Assembly (NCBI GenBank): GCA_030704615.1
Contig: CM060732.1
Coordinates: 39,785,053 to 39,849,052 of the forward strand
Origin: Takakia lepidozioides
Taxonomy: Eukaryota > Streptophyta > Takakiopsida > Takakiales > Takakiaceae
Direction of reading: 5' to 3'
Length of the DNA: 64,000 bases
Shown here: positions 1-11,722 of the stretch, in pieces
Layout of the letters: the number at the start of each line of letters is the position of its first letter
How positions within the stretch are numbered: position 1 is the stretch's first letter
Position numbers and translations under genes: made by a program
Notes under the pieces: generated by a model
The model's database searches: none
What the model was told of the DNA's origin: nothing
Seen by the model: the letters and a program-made list of their open reading frames with translations, nothing else

Positions 1-622
1 CTCCCTTTCCTCTCTGCTTCTGTTTGCTGTTCAAAGGTAGGCTTCCTGCCCTGAGTTAAATTTCAGTCTAGTGCCGAGAGTGGGTAGACCCTTGAGGTCA
101 TCCAAGATGTCCTCCCCCATGTCACAGACTGGAAACAAGTTCAGGGAAGTTTTCTGCCTAACTTCATTTTCATCAGACAATCCCATGGCAACAGACATGG
201 CTGAGGACACTACAGCCTCTAAATCAGATTTATCCAGCAGGGTCAAGACTTGCGGATCCAGGTCCAGGTCCTTGAGAATCTCTTCTACTCTCTTCTGCCA
301 GGACTTAGCCTGTTTGACAGGGCAGTCCTGTTTCCAAGATATAGAGTCGATTAACTTAGGATATCTGGTGTTGGGCATATGTTGCAGCTGACCCCACAAT
401 CTGACCTTGAATTCATCTCGTCGGGAGCTTAAGGACGGAATGCCAAACTCACCCCGAACAGCCACATTGGCTGTTTTGGAGTTATCAACCCATATTGCAG
501 ATCCGTACTCCAAGGCAGGTCTAATAACGTGACAAAGCATGGTTTTCTTAACCTCAGAGTTGACCCCTCTGCAGTGAAAAAATTTAGTGAGCCCCAGAGC
601 TTTGCCCTTGCCAGGGGTAGAG
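1..622 (-). mobile_element. LINE ORF2 fragment (C-terminal reverse transcriptase part)
   Basis: The minus-strand reading contains the LINE reverse-transcriptase tail motif [13 protein letters not shown], then [18 protein letters not shown] and [11 protein letters not shown], and runs off the window. The same segment recurs at 46.8-47.4 kb and partly at 3.8-4.3 kb. It lies in the intron following the last visible dehydratase exon. It begins about 30 bp after that donor, next to a GA/TC microsatellite, in the same orientation as the gene. It is 5'-truncated and probably inactive. The LINE clade (I, Jockey or L1-like) is not determined. Confidence 0.8.
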
Positions 623-648
623 AGAGAGGGAGAGAGAGAGAGAGACAC

Positions 649-3600
649 CTTGCCAAGGCCCGCGCCGATGACGGCACTTGTAGGGGTGAGCATCTCAGGC
701 ATGCCTGGACCACCCTTTGGCCCCTCGCCCCTTATCACCACTACTGTTCCCTGTATACATCATAACATCAATTTTACCATTCCAAGTGGCAACAAACTTC
801 ACCCTGCCACAGATTTACTCGACACAGCAGAAGTTATTTTCTTCCCAGAGTTAGCTTTGCATCCAGTCATTCAGGGTAATAACCAGCAGCTGCTAAGAAA
901 ATGTAATGTTGTAGTGCAAGAAACATCGAGGCCAATGCTGCAGTCCTTAACTGGTATGATTGGAAGAGATGTCAGGTGCCTGGCCTCCTCCTGAGCTACT
1001 AGGAACTCAGCTACAAGCTGTGACAACGGAAGAAAATGCACACCTGTAAGCTGATGATATTACCTTGAAACTTTGGGGGTTTTCAGAGAGAGCAGCCAGC
1101 ATAGCCTCCTCTCCTTCAAATACCCGAGCTGGTCCTGTAATAAGGAATCAACAGACTTCATGTAATCGAAGTTGCAGTTGTCGCCATCTATTCTAACAGC
1201 ATTCTTTAGTTCCTTCTGCACTGTGCGAGACCTACATACTGTAGCACAGAGATCCTAGAACATAAAGGTGCATCAACTTCAATATTATAAAGATAACCCA
1301 CTAGCTTATGTAGTTTATATTGCAACTAATGAAAAGCAAAGAGCAAAGAGCATTGGCACTTTCTGTGCCTCTCCTTCAACGGAGGTATTTCCCTACACCT
1401 AAGAGCCTAAGCTTTTGATCATCACTCAGACTGGCTATAGGGCATCCAACAGACACACAGAACTCAAGAAAACGTTTTCCACGTGTAAAGCAAACAATTG
1501 TAAAATGTATCAATTGTGGAGCCTAGTTAACTCTCAAGTGACAACTGAGAGGCAACGAAACATAGAATGACATAGCCACATCCAAGGTAAAGAGATGTTT
1601 AAAAGATAAAAGCAAAGGCACCAGAAGTCACAGGCAAGAAGAAATGAATTGAAATAGTACTTTCATAACGGCCACAAAAAGCTCAACGAAATAAAAAAGT
1701 GGAAGGAAATCAAAAGAATGCTGTCTGAAAGCTTACAGAGTACTCTAAGAGTACAAGACAAATCAACTGTATCCTGTTCAACTACAAAATGCACAATAAA
1801 ATCTACTCCTCCATGTGAACTTCACTCCCATTCAATATGCCAAATCTGGCTACTAAAACGAACAAGAGTGCATCTGCCTTGCTCGTAGAGGAAAACAGCT
1901 CTGGCTTTCGAACTTCCACATACCTGAGAAGTAGAGACCTTCCTTTCCTGTGATTTTGGCAACTGACCCCTCTGGAGCCAGATTCCCCCATAGGATCTGC
2001 AGGTGACCAGTCTTCTTGATGGGGTTCTCAACTGTAGCTATGACTTTCTGCCTCAATCAAAACACCACATGTATGAATGACATACCGAATAGCTAAGCGT
2101 TCTCCAACAAACAATACACTTCTACATTAGGGGTTTTGGCAAGCAAGACATGAATAGAAACCCTGGTTGTTCTACAATGTCGACATGCTCTGATGCATAA
2201 ACATGCACACATGTACGGCTATAGACTATAGACCCCATGCCTGGTTGGAGCAGAGAACTTGGCGGGGAACAGAAGGAAAAGAGAGCACAACGGTGGCCAC
2301 TAGTGTCAAAGAAGGGTAGCTCAAGTACTGGCAAAATGATCAAGTATTGAAAGAGGAGAGGGACCAGGGCTATAGGCTCAGCCTTGAGATTTCGAAAGTT
2401 GGTGGACAGAGGTGCAGGAACTATGTTCTTGATGGTGAAGAGGGCCACTCTCTGATGACAATACCCTGGGCAATTGTATCAGAAAATGGAATTGTCTTCA
2501 GGCCACCTGCACATAGGGCATTGACAATCTCCCTTTCCCTCTGCATCTGTTTTTTGTCCCAGCCCTGAGTTTAATTTCAATCCAGTACTAGAGCAGTGAG
2601 AGAGAATGTACTCATTAGACGTTAGCGAGAGAGAAAGAGAGTTCAGAAGTCAGAAGATTAGATTTACCTGGCCCTCTGCAAGAGGCCGGCAAGTAGCCAG
2701 ATTTTCTGCGAGTGTTTTCCCAGTTACTGCTCACACACACACAAAGGGAAAAGTGTAGGAAGCTTGTCATTTGTTGACATGAAAGGGAGATGAATGTACA
2801 GAGATATCCAATGAGGTGGGGAATGTATTCAATTCAGCGGTGTTGTTCAGCCCCAAAGAACCATGGACCGTAGCAATATATTTAAGAACCAGGTAGGATA
2901 TAAGCTGGAAAATTGAAGGCATAGAGTACCAGTCATGCAGCTTCCATCGATGAGGCCTTTCTCCAATAAATACTTGAGCACTGCCGGTACACCCCCAACC
3001 TACCACACCACCCACAAAATAAGAGCTTGGAGAGAACGAATGAAAGAAGGAAACTTTATAACATCAACAGCAAGCTCAGAGAGCTTATGGGAAAAAAAAA
3101 ACAGGGTACAAGAAGAAAAACACAGACGACAATGGATTCCTGAAGACAGAGACTCTTGCCGATATGCCACCAGGCATCATAAAAGACTTCTGGAAGGGAT
3201 TGGCTGTTCAGATCTGTGAACAGACAGAAGTAACCACCCCAAATTTCATAAAAATCCGGACAGTGGAAAGAAAAATGCTCTTCAGTCTGAATGTCATGCC
3301 TGCCTTCTCTAGCACAAGCCAGGTCATGTCCGCAATCTCTATCCGCAGATTGTGCGAGTAGTCATGGAGGACAAGGAAGGTGTTGCGATAGAACTGCAGC
3401 TTTCTTGTAAGTTGTTTTGTCTGCTTCACGTGTAGTGCCATCAGTTCCTGCCTCATTCGCTTGTTGCAGTCATGCTTGGAAGAAATATCCAGGCCTTCTG
3501 GATTTCCGGCAGCAAGGATGTAATGAGGGCCCTTGTCTTTCAAAGAAAGTGGAGACCCAAGCGCAACATGCCTTTGAGCCAGCGCTAGGAGTCTCATAGA

Positions 3601-6600
3601 GATATGGAGAGTGCAGACTGGCAGCCACTTGGGGGAAGAAATTGCAATCTTGCTAGGAAGATTGTGAGTAGAGATATTGCCTCGAGTTTGAGGGGCACAT
3701 AGGCAAATTCAGAATAGAGAATCTGAAAGGGTGTTATGATCTAGCTCCAGCACTCCTTGAAAAAAAGACGCTTGTAGAGGTTTGAGAGAATGTCCTCATA
3801 AGATGTTGTTTGCAGTGTCCTTCTGCATAGACCCTGCGCCCAGTTTGGGCAGAACAACAGGGAACAGACACTACCTTTGTGAAGAGCTCACTCCGGTAGT
3901 GGGACTTACCTTGGTGTAAACAATTAGTTCGGGCTTTCAAGATATCCTCTAGAAAGCCCTTCACACAAGCATGAATCTGGTGTGTGTGAGGTGCCCAGCA
4001 ATTAGACCCCAACAGGGCCAGGGTTTTAGGCTCAGCCTCAAGATTTTCAAAGTTGGTGAACAGAGGTGTTCTTTATGTTCCTGAAGAGGATCACTCTGGT
4101 GAGAATACCCCGGTTAATGTATCAGAAAATGGATATTGTCTTCAGGCTGCGAGGTAATTACAATCTCCTTTCCCTCTCTGCATCTATTTCATATTTACAG
4201 GTAGGCTCCCTGCCCTGAGTCTGATGCCGAGCGTAGGTAGGCCCTTCAGAGCATCCTTAAGGACCATGTCACAGACTGGAAGCAAGTTCAGGGAAGTTTT
4301 ACGCCTAACTTCATTAGAGGTTCGAGAGAGAGAAAGAGAGAGAGAATAGAAATTTATCACTTCCACAGGAGTCCCAAGAGAGTGAATCTCAACGTTACAA
4401 AACTGTGCAAGAGTAACACCAAGAGCTGAAAAGAGAGGTGTAATGAACACCTTGTGGAGGTCTTCCATCACATATTTGCCGCTGGGTTTCAGATCAGCAA
4501 TGAAAGGCACCTTGTCACTCACTTCTTGAAAATCATCCAATGTTAGCTCCACACCCACTGATCTGCACATAAGACTTCCCCTCCTTGGCTCAGTTTGGAT
4601 GATCCAGATCTTTAGAATACAAGTTATTTGGCTGCAAAGTTTGCATATCATAGCTCTAGGTTTCAATAGTACTCAAGATTGAATAGAGAGATTACAAGAA
4701 TAACATATAATAATGCTGGCAAAATCAATGACACAAGAGACGTGTGATTTTAACAGGTACTAGAACATTAAACAAATATAACAGAAACATTTTGCAGTTT
4801 ATGTCTCTACTTGGGATAGTATTTTTGGCCATTTACCAGCAAAGGTTTCATCACTTCGAACTAGATTTTTTAAGATCAATACACTACTTCATCACACTAC
4901 GGTGGTCACTTAAATCATGTCTACAAAATCCATCAATAAAGCAAGAAAGCGAGAAAAAAAAAATTGCATCCACAAGGGGCACATGGGAAAGAGAGAGCCA
5001 AAAAGATAGCTTTCCAGCTGAAAAGGTGAAAACAACCTGGCAATGCCAATGAGGTGAAGAACAGCATTTGTGGAGCCACCAAGGGCCATGACAATAACCA
5101 TTGCATTGTTGAGTGACTTTCTGGTGATGATGTCGCGAGGCTTCAAATCACGTTTCAATAGCTCCAGCAAGTACTTGCCCGCCAGTCGGCACTCATCCAG
5201 CTTTAAAGGGTCTTCCGCTGGAATTGATGAGCTGCCGCATAACATTATGACCAATTTCTTTCAATTTTCAACGAAAGAAAAATTTATGATGGATGCCAAT
5301 CTGCAGTGTCATCAGCCATGAACCGTCCCTAAACCCACACAGGGCGATAGAAAGAAATGAGTGGAGCAGGGCATATTCGAGTGAGATCAAATTTGATTAC
5401 GACACAGTTCAGGAGACAGAAGAAAGAGATTTAGTACACCTCTGAAGGCCCTAAAGAATGCTAGTAGAACAACACGCAGAGATGAAGAACATCAAAAAGC
5501 CCAAGCTCTGCACGAAGGCAGAGTGCCTCATGCAACTTAGACAATAAACACCTCAAGTCCTCATCACTAAAAAGCCACTCTGAGAGAATGCACTCATAAG
5601 ACATTATTTGCCGTAGAAGCCACTGCAAGAGTGAGAGAGTGTGAGATGCAAATGGTGGCATGACATTGAGCATCCTTTGTGGAAACAATTGTTGACTTGC
5701 CATCATGCATTAAAGGAAGTTACTTAGGATCTGGTGAAGCACCCCCTATACCTGTAAGGCAGGGACATGCCCAGAGCTTCAATAGCAGAAGCCATGGTAT
5801 TAGCTGTGTACATCCCCCCACAAGCACCTGAACCTGGACACGAATTCCGCACAACATCCATGCGCTCTTCTTCGGTGATAGATCCCCCCACATATTCTCC
5901 ATAGCTCTGCATTGCAAAGAAGGAAAGGACTGACCCAGTGCTACGAGGAAGCTTCTACACTTGGTAATGTCAACAGATAGCAACCCAGAAAGTGCGAGCT
6001 TTGTTACTGGATACTACGGGGGCAACGTCTCACATGGATTCAACATCTCCAAACTTCCTGACTTTCTTTGCTGTTTTGTACTGTTTTGGAAGCCCGATTT
6101 AAGGCGTAGAGTCAGAGAAATAAATGACACAATGAGGGGGCAGTAAGAGAGACTTCTGCAGGTTGCGATCCAATATGAGTAAAGAGAGATTAATTACCTG
6201 GAAAGCAGAAATAATGTCAAATACATGGCCATTGAATATGCCTGGCTGCAGTCATGAACAGCCGCGTAGCTCAGAGCACTGACATTCCAAAGACCTTGTA
6301 AAAGATGCCATGACCAGACACTGACTGGAACAACTTCCACAAACTGGGTCCATGTCCCCAATCATTTCACATGTAGCTGGCTACTCTATTAGCATACTGG
6401 AATAGATTTTCACAAATTCACGTCAAAGATTCTCGACTAGGAAGAAGAAACAGAAATTTCTCCACCGCTCTCTTTTTCCCCTCCCTGACACTAAAGAATA
6501 CACGGGGGAATGTCACGCATGCTCCACTACCCAAAAAATAAAACAGCGTTTTGCAACCAAGTGTGCTTGATTTACCCTCCAGGCAGCATAAATCAACCTG

Positions 6601-8811
6601 AATAGAACATGCAGCCATCCAAATCATCCTTCAGTGGCTGATAAAATCCTTCAGTCAACTGCACTGTGTGCACAGGAGGAGTACAGCACAAGGCTATGCT
6701 GACAAACATAAATCAAACTGAATAAATCCCTGAGGGAGGGAAGAAGAAAAAACATAAACAGCGAGGGGGGTACAGTACGGACCTTGATAGTACCACCATA
6801 CACCATAATGCTGGGTCTATTTAGACGACCCATGGCCATGACTGTACCTGGCATCTGCATCCCAAAGTCCACTTGTGTTACTGAAGTCTCCCTTCCACCT
6901 ACATGTGCCACTGTCATTATCTTCAACGATATTCTTTCATGTGATTGTCTCACTTACTGGCTAATTTGAGAGGGGAGATTTCCAAAACCAGAATTTACAG
7001 GGGGTAATTCTAAAGAGATTGGTGTAATGAAGCTGCAGATAGCAGTTTGTATTGACATCCAGCCAAAGCCCTGCTTAAGGGGAACATAGTCTCCAGCTCT
7101 GCGAATGCCCAATTCTGAGAGTTTGCGGGCGATGGAGGCAGTGAGAACTCTCTCTCCCACTCATCCCAGAGGAAGATCCCAAAGAGCGGGAAATGAAATT
7201 TTGGGCTTTAGAAGGTTTTGGTGTTGCTTTACATTACGAGAAGTGCCTCCTATAGAATCTGATCACATTTGTCCCCATGATGACGTACTTGGTGCTATTA
7301 TAACTGGGGTACCACTACCTAAGGGTATATGCAAACTTTCACTTACAATTAAAGATGAGGCTGCACAATGAGGTGAAGGTTCAGCCACATAGCAGGTTCA
7401 CCGTAGATATCAGGTGTTGAGTACTCACATTTTTGTCACAGCCAGGAATGGAGATATTGGCATCGTACCACTGGCCCCCCATGACAGTCTCAATGCTGTC
7501 TGCAATCAGATCACGAGACTGCAGACTGTAGCTCATGCCCTCAGTGCCCATGGATATGGCGTCACTCACACCCACTGTGTTGAAGCGGAAACCTACCATT
7601 CCAGCTTCCTTCACTCCTTCTTTCACTGCTTCAGAGAGTTTCAGTAAATGCATGTTACAGGTATTGCCTTCGTACCACACTGAAGAAATGCCAACCTGCA
7701 GCCGAAGAGCAGGTTTGAATGCACATGCCCCCCTGTTACATCTTTCTTGTTACAAGACTTGATGCATTTGTCCTCCTTGTATTGGTGCAGTTGATGGTCT
7801 AGAAAGTAAGCTAAGTATCCAAAAGTGTACTAGTTTTGAGGTCTTCCAAGCTCAATGTGTCTGGGTGTGTGTGCCCAAGAGACACAAAAAGAGAGAGAGG
7901 GAGAGAGAGAGAGTCTACTACAGATTGGTTGTGCAAGTGCTTGAAAACTTCATAGATTTGGGCTTTTTGTATTCAACATCTCAAAATTGGAGGGACTGTA
8001 GTTTCCGGTTGTTTTACTGTTTCACCACCAAAATACAAAATTGAATCCATTCCAACTCACAGTAGAACCCTTCATTTTGGATAACATATACTGACGTCTT
8101 AAGTCAAATTCATACTTTAAAAATTGGCAACCTGCCGTGCTTTTCGCTGGAAATCAAATAGTTTCCTTCCTATACGTACACTGGCCCGTTTGACAAAGGA
8201 CAACACTTCTCGCCTCATCTCTCGCTATCGTGGAACCAGTTAGCCCATCTCAAAGAGCACATTCGTGCCGAAGCACAATCCTTAACAATGGCAATTGCAA
8301 ATAACTGTGAAGGAAACGAATTTTATAAAGTGAAGAGCAGATCCGGTTCCTCCGCATGAGGCTGTTATCTCTGTCTGTTCCAGACTCTGGAGCTAACTTC
8401 CATCGCCTAGGAGAGAGACAGAGTGGAAATTATAAAGTCTATTTCTCTCTCCCTCATCTCACTCACCTGAGGCTTGTCCATATCCTCCAATGTCAATCCA
8501 ACACCGTACAAGATGGCCTGCGAAGCCCCTTGCGATTTAGGTTGAGTGACGCGGCAACTGTACTTGTTCAGCTTCTCTACACTGCTTCCGGCAGGGGCCT
8601 CCACGGCCTGAGGAGGCGGGGCGACGATGGCAGCTTCCGAAGAGCACGCAACGGATACTCGCACTGTCCTCCTCTCACCGCCATTGATCCCCCCCCTAAA
8701 ACTGCCCGAGGTACACAAGGATGGATACAAGCGAGCAGCGCTGGTACAAGGCGAGGTCAGATTGGAGCGAGCCTGCAGAAATGCCCCCGCCGGATGCATC
8801 ACGGCCACCAT
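649..8811 (-). CDS. DHAD (ilvD): Dihydroxy-acid dehydratase, plastid, partial (12 exons visible)
   Basis: This enzyme dehydrates 2,3-dihydroxy-isovalerate and 2,3-dihydroxy-methylvalerate in plastid valine and isoleucine synthesis, using an Fe-S cluster. I place the exons (minus strand, in order) at 8467-8811, 7429-7695, 6783-6854, 6198-6245, 5752-5906, 5037-5231, 4451-4562, 2930-2999, 2668-2726, 1924-2047, 1064-1134 and 649-750. All junctions are GT-AG and all phases agree, giving 540 codons. Family landmarks are YEGNTCNMH (Cys about 128), GCDKN/MPGT (about 201), [19 protein letters not shown] (about 267 and 273), [12 protein letters not shown] and [20 protein letters not shown]. The start is the first ATG of exon 1, followed by a Ser/Arg/Ala-rich presequence that looks like a transit peptide. 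The last exons (normally ECALLTDGRFSGG onward) lie beyond position 1. Introns 7, 9 and 12 carry LINE pieces, yet the reading frame is intact. Confidence 0.96.
2345..2625 (-). mobile_element. LINE fragment in dehydratase intron 9
   Basis: This is a rearranged piece of the LINE family seen at 3791-4314 and 46.8-47.4 kb. It shares the words ctcagcct, aaagttggtg and gtatcagaaaatgga, and corresponds to the zinc-knuckle region after the reverse transcriptase. A 20-bp stretch resembling the LINE 3' tail (tactcattagacgtt) abuts its right side, which is the wrong end for a simple insertion. It therefore looks like two nested or rearranged pieces between exon 10 (1924-2047) and exon 9 (2668-2726). Confidence 0.65.
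3791..4314 (-). mobile_element. LINE 3' fragment with 16-bp imperfect target duplication, dehydratase intron 7
   Basis: The minus strand encodes the LINE C-terminus: [14 protein letters not shown], then the CCHC-type region, then [12 protein letters not shown]. The 3' tail is at 3791 (tcctcataag read on +). Flanks tagaggtttgagagaa (3775-3790) and tagaggttcgagagag (4315-4330) match at 14 of 16 positions and are best read as an aged target-site duplication. The copy is 5'-truncated to about 524 bp and same-sense with the host gene. Confidence 0.75.
5591..5616 (-). mobile_element. LINE 3'-tail remnant
   Basis: The string cactcataagacattatt, followed by tgccgtag, matches the 3' tails of the copies at 3791 and 22681. 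It follows the same gagagaatg word that precedes the copy at 3791. It lies in dehydratase intron 5, between the exons at 5752-5906 and 5037-5231. It is very short, so the call rests on similarity to the other tails. Confidence 0.4.
7878..7912. repeat. GA microsatellite
   Basis: Imperfect (GA)n run in intron 1 of the dehydratase gene. Comparable purine runs occur beside the LINE pieces at 620-648, 2600-2640 and 4320-4345. Confidence 0.8.
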
Positions 8812-8945
8812 CGCTCGCAATCTGCACAGCAATGCGCACAGACAGAGAGAACTCTCTCTCTCTCGAGGTTCAGGGCTTTAGCCTTCCGTCCATCCTTCGT
8901 TCGACGATACCCAACGTTCGTTCTATTCCGTTCAGATTTCCTGTC

Positions 8946-9141
8946 ATTCGTCCGGTCGTTGGACGCATGCGTCTGTATGATGAATGTATCTTGGATGGTA
9001 TTCTCGAGAAACTTCGTACATCCGTCCGTCCTTCGTTCAAACGTTACCTGTATTGCGTTCATATTCGTCCGGTCGTTGGACGCATGCGTCCACAAGATGA
9101 ATGTATCTTGGATGGTATCCCCGAGAAACTTCGTACATCCG
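8946..9141. repeat. 117-bp tandem duplication in the divergent promoter region
   Basis: The segment starting attcgtccggtcgttggacg at 8946 recurs at 9063, and acttcgtacatccg at 9011 recurs at 9128. The offset is exactly 117 bp with few mismatches. A more divergent upstream extension (ccttcgttc) begins near 8890. The repeat lies in the roughly 430 bp between the start codons of the dehydratase and RPL13A genes, so it probably sits in shared promoter or 5' UTR sequence. Confidence 0.85.
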
Positions 9142-9241
9142 ACTGGGGGGGTTGGGGGAGAAGAGAAGGGAGGGCAGCTATGGCGGCTCCTTTGCAGCGC
9201 ACGACAGACGAGACGAGAGGAGACGAGGTGCTGCTGAAGCG

Positions 9242-11722
9242 ATGGTGTCGGGATCAGGGCTCTGCGCTAAATTGGTCGTGGTGGATGCACGCCATCACAT
9301 GCTGGGGCGCCTGGCGTCGATCCTCGCCAAGGAGCTTCTTAATGGCCAGCGCGTGGTATGTTCCCCTCTTGTCTCTGTCGCTGTCTGTCTCTGTCTCCCT
9401 CCGATCGATGAAGAGAAGACTGTTGTAATCCACATTTTTTTCTTGGTTTCTTCTGTTGTAGAGGGTGGTACTTAAAAGTAAAGAGGGGGGAAGGTTTTTG
9501 TAGAGGGGTGGCAAGCTAGTCTTTCAGTGTGAATCGCTGTCTCTGTCTGTCTCCCCCATATGTGGAAACAATGCATCTGCAGCGCACTTCTGTCTTGGTT
9601 CTCTTGTGTTGTAGGGTTGGGTCTGAACAAGAATTAGGTTGGAAGTTGATTGCGTTTGGTGGAAAGTAAGGTCTATTGACTTTCCAATGAAGTTTCCTTT
9701 TTGCACGTTCAGCAATTGTGCTGAAGAAGACGCCCTGCTCACAAAGTGGGCTTCTAATATATATGCTGTTGAGTTGTGATTTATCCCGGAGTGTGTAGCA
9801 CCCGCTATTTCTCTCTTCAACAGAGCCAGACTAGTGATGTCGGCATTCTATTTCGTCCTGTTTTTCTTATGGTGTAGAGGTGGGATTCAGAATGATTTGG
9901 TAGAAGCTCATTGTGAAGTGGTGGGATGCTATGTACTAAAAGACACGTTCACTGATGATGTGCGATGTGATTTTCTACGTAGGTCGTTGTGCGGTGCGAA
10001 GAGATTTGTTTGTCGGGTGGCCTTGTCAGGCAGAAAATGAAATACCTTCGATTTCTGAGTAAGAGGATGAACACAAAACCAAGCAAGGGACCTATCCACT
10101 TTCGGGCGCCGGCTCGCATTCTCTGGCGGACTATTCGGGGGTACTTATACTTCTTTTCCTAAACCTCATCTTTGGATCTAAGGCCTCTACAGTAATGGAA
10201 GACTGCATATCAGAAAAGAACCGAAGGGTGGTTTCGGAGTCCATAAGCCGGACCTGGCTTGTCACTCTGTCTCCAACCCTCGTGTTCACTTCTACTGTTT
10301 CTGTGGGGGTGTTTTCTAATTTGTGTGCAACTCTCTCCATATGCCTGGCGGTGGTGGAATGTCACATTGGTTAATGTGACACATTTACCTTAGGATGGGC
10401 GAAATTGGCTCCTTGCCTTGCAACTGGGCACAGGCAGCCATATTCTCAAACAATCCATTGGTAAAAATTATTCATCAGGAGGTAGACAGCCACTGTGTCC
10501 TCGACACACACAGATGCACTTTGGAAGCTGAAGGGGAAGCTCAAAGAACTTTGGGAACAATAACTGACAGTAGAGAAAGAAATCACTAATATCCAGGCCC
10601 AATTCTTTACCCAAAGGCAGAGCGAGCACCTTCTAAGGTAGTTCTTCCATACATTCATTTGTCCCTGGAATTAGATGCTTTACAACAGTGTCTAGCTGTA
10701 ATTAGGAAGTCCATTAGGCAGGGGTGCTCCTTGTACATAGTTTTCTGCCAGCACATAAAGCCCAACATAGCTATTGAATCTCTGGATTGCTGATGACTTC
10801 TTTCTCCTCCCTGGCTGATGCTCCATGGAATCCTCTACAATCAAAGACAAAGATGAGTCCTGTGTAGTTGCCACTGTAACCCCCCCCAAACTCCCTCTTG
10901 TACAAGTTTTGAAGCACTCTGAACCCAATGTTTTCCACTGTATGCATCCATGACATTAGCAGGCCCTGGTGCTCAAGCTTTCTCTGATGGCTGCAGGATG
11001 GTTCCACACAAGACAAAGCGTGGAGCAGCTGCACTTGAGCGTCTCAAAGCTTTTGAAGGGGTGCCTGCGCCCTATGACAAGATGAAGAGAATGGTGATAC
11101 CTGATGCTTTGAAGTAAGTTGTGACAGTAATGTTAGCTGTGTGGTTCCCCATTCTCCCCAATCAGTTCCACTGGCTTTTGTGTGAGAGCATATCTTGTTT
11201 CTCTTAGTTGGGTTCATGCAGGGTTTCCAGGAGATTGTTCTATAGTGCTGTTAAGATGCTACAGTCTGTACTTTCTTCCATCATCATTTATGTGCCGATG
11301 TCCGGGCTTCTGGTTGGGGGTGCTGTACGCAGGGTGTTGAGATTGCAACCAGGCCACAGGTTCTGTTTGCTGGGACGCCTATCCGAAGAAGTGGGCTGGC
11401 ACCACTATGATACCATCAAGGTGTGTCCTTGGCCTTCTGGCGTTGGGCTGGTGTACTCGTCTTTGCTACCCCACTCTTGTTCTGTGGTTTACAGTGGGAG
11501 ACTGCTGTCTTCTACAGTGCATACATGTCTGTGAAGGGGTGATGCTGAACAGGTTGGTTGTTATGTGGGCAGGAGTTGGAGGAGAAGCGCAAGGCTAAAT
11601 CGAAGGTGTTCTATGAACGCAAGAAGCAGCTTGTGCAGCTGCGGGTCAAGGCTGCGAAGCGCGCTGAGCCACAACTAGAGGGTCTGCAAGAGGTCCTCGC
11701 ACCCATCAGCTACACATCATAG
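9242..11722 (+). CDS. RPL13A: 60S ribosomal protein L13a (uL13), complete
   Basis: This is a component of the large cytosolic ribosomal subunit. Five exons are readable: 9242-9355, 9983-10140, 10997-11113, 11333-11420 and 11573-11722, all GT-AG with matching phases. They give 208 aa (plant uL13 is about 206 aa). The protein starts [20 protein letters not shown] and contains [73 protein letters not shown] and a basic [16 protein letters not shown] tail. The start is the only ATG that gives the conserved MVSGSG N-terminus. The gene is divergent from the dehydratase gene, and a constitutive shared promoter is an inference. I looked for intronic C/D snoRNAs and saw no convincing box pair. Confidence 0.97.

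Noticed and set aside
31-741. 236-codon minus-strand frame as one protein
   Set aside because: It fuses a dehydratase exon (649-750) through its donor into an intronic LINE. The first part ends at a GT donor and the homology changes abruptly.
2767-2880. Stretch reading [17 protein letters not shown] as a dehydratase exon
   Set aside because: It loosely resembles [10 protein letters not shown], but it lacks an AG acceptor. The real exon, [10 protein letters not shown], is at 2668-2726 with correct phases.
3208-3597. 129-codon minus-strand frame in dehydratase intron 7
   Set aside because: No family motif and not part of the LINE segments identified. Left as intronic sequence of unknown origin.
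649-8811. Bacterial ilvD contamination or transfer
   Set aside because: Twelve GT-AG introns with consistent phases and a presequence show a native plant gene.
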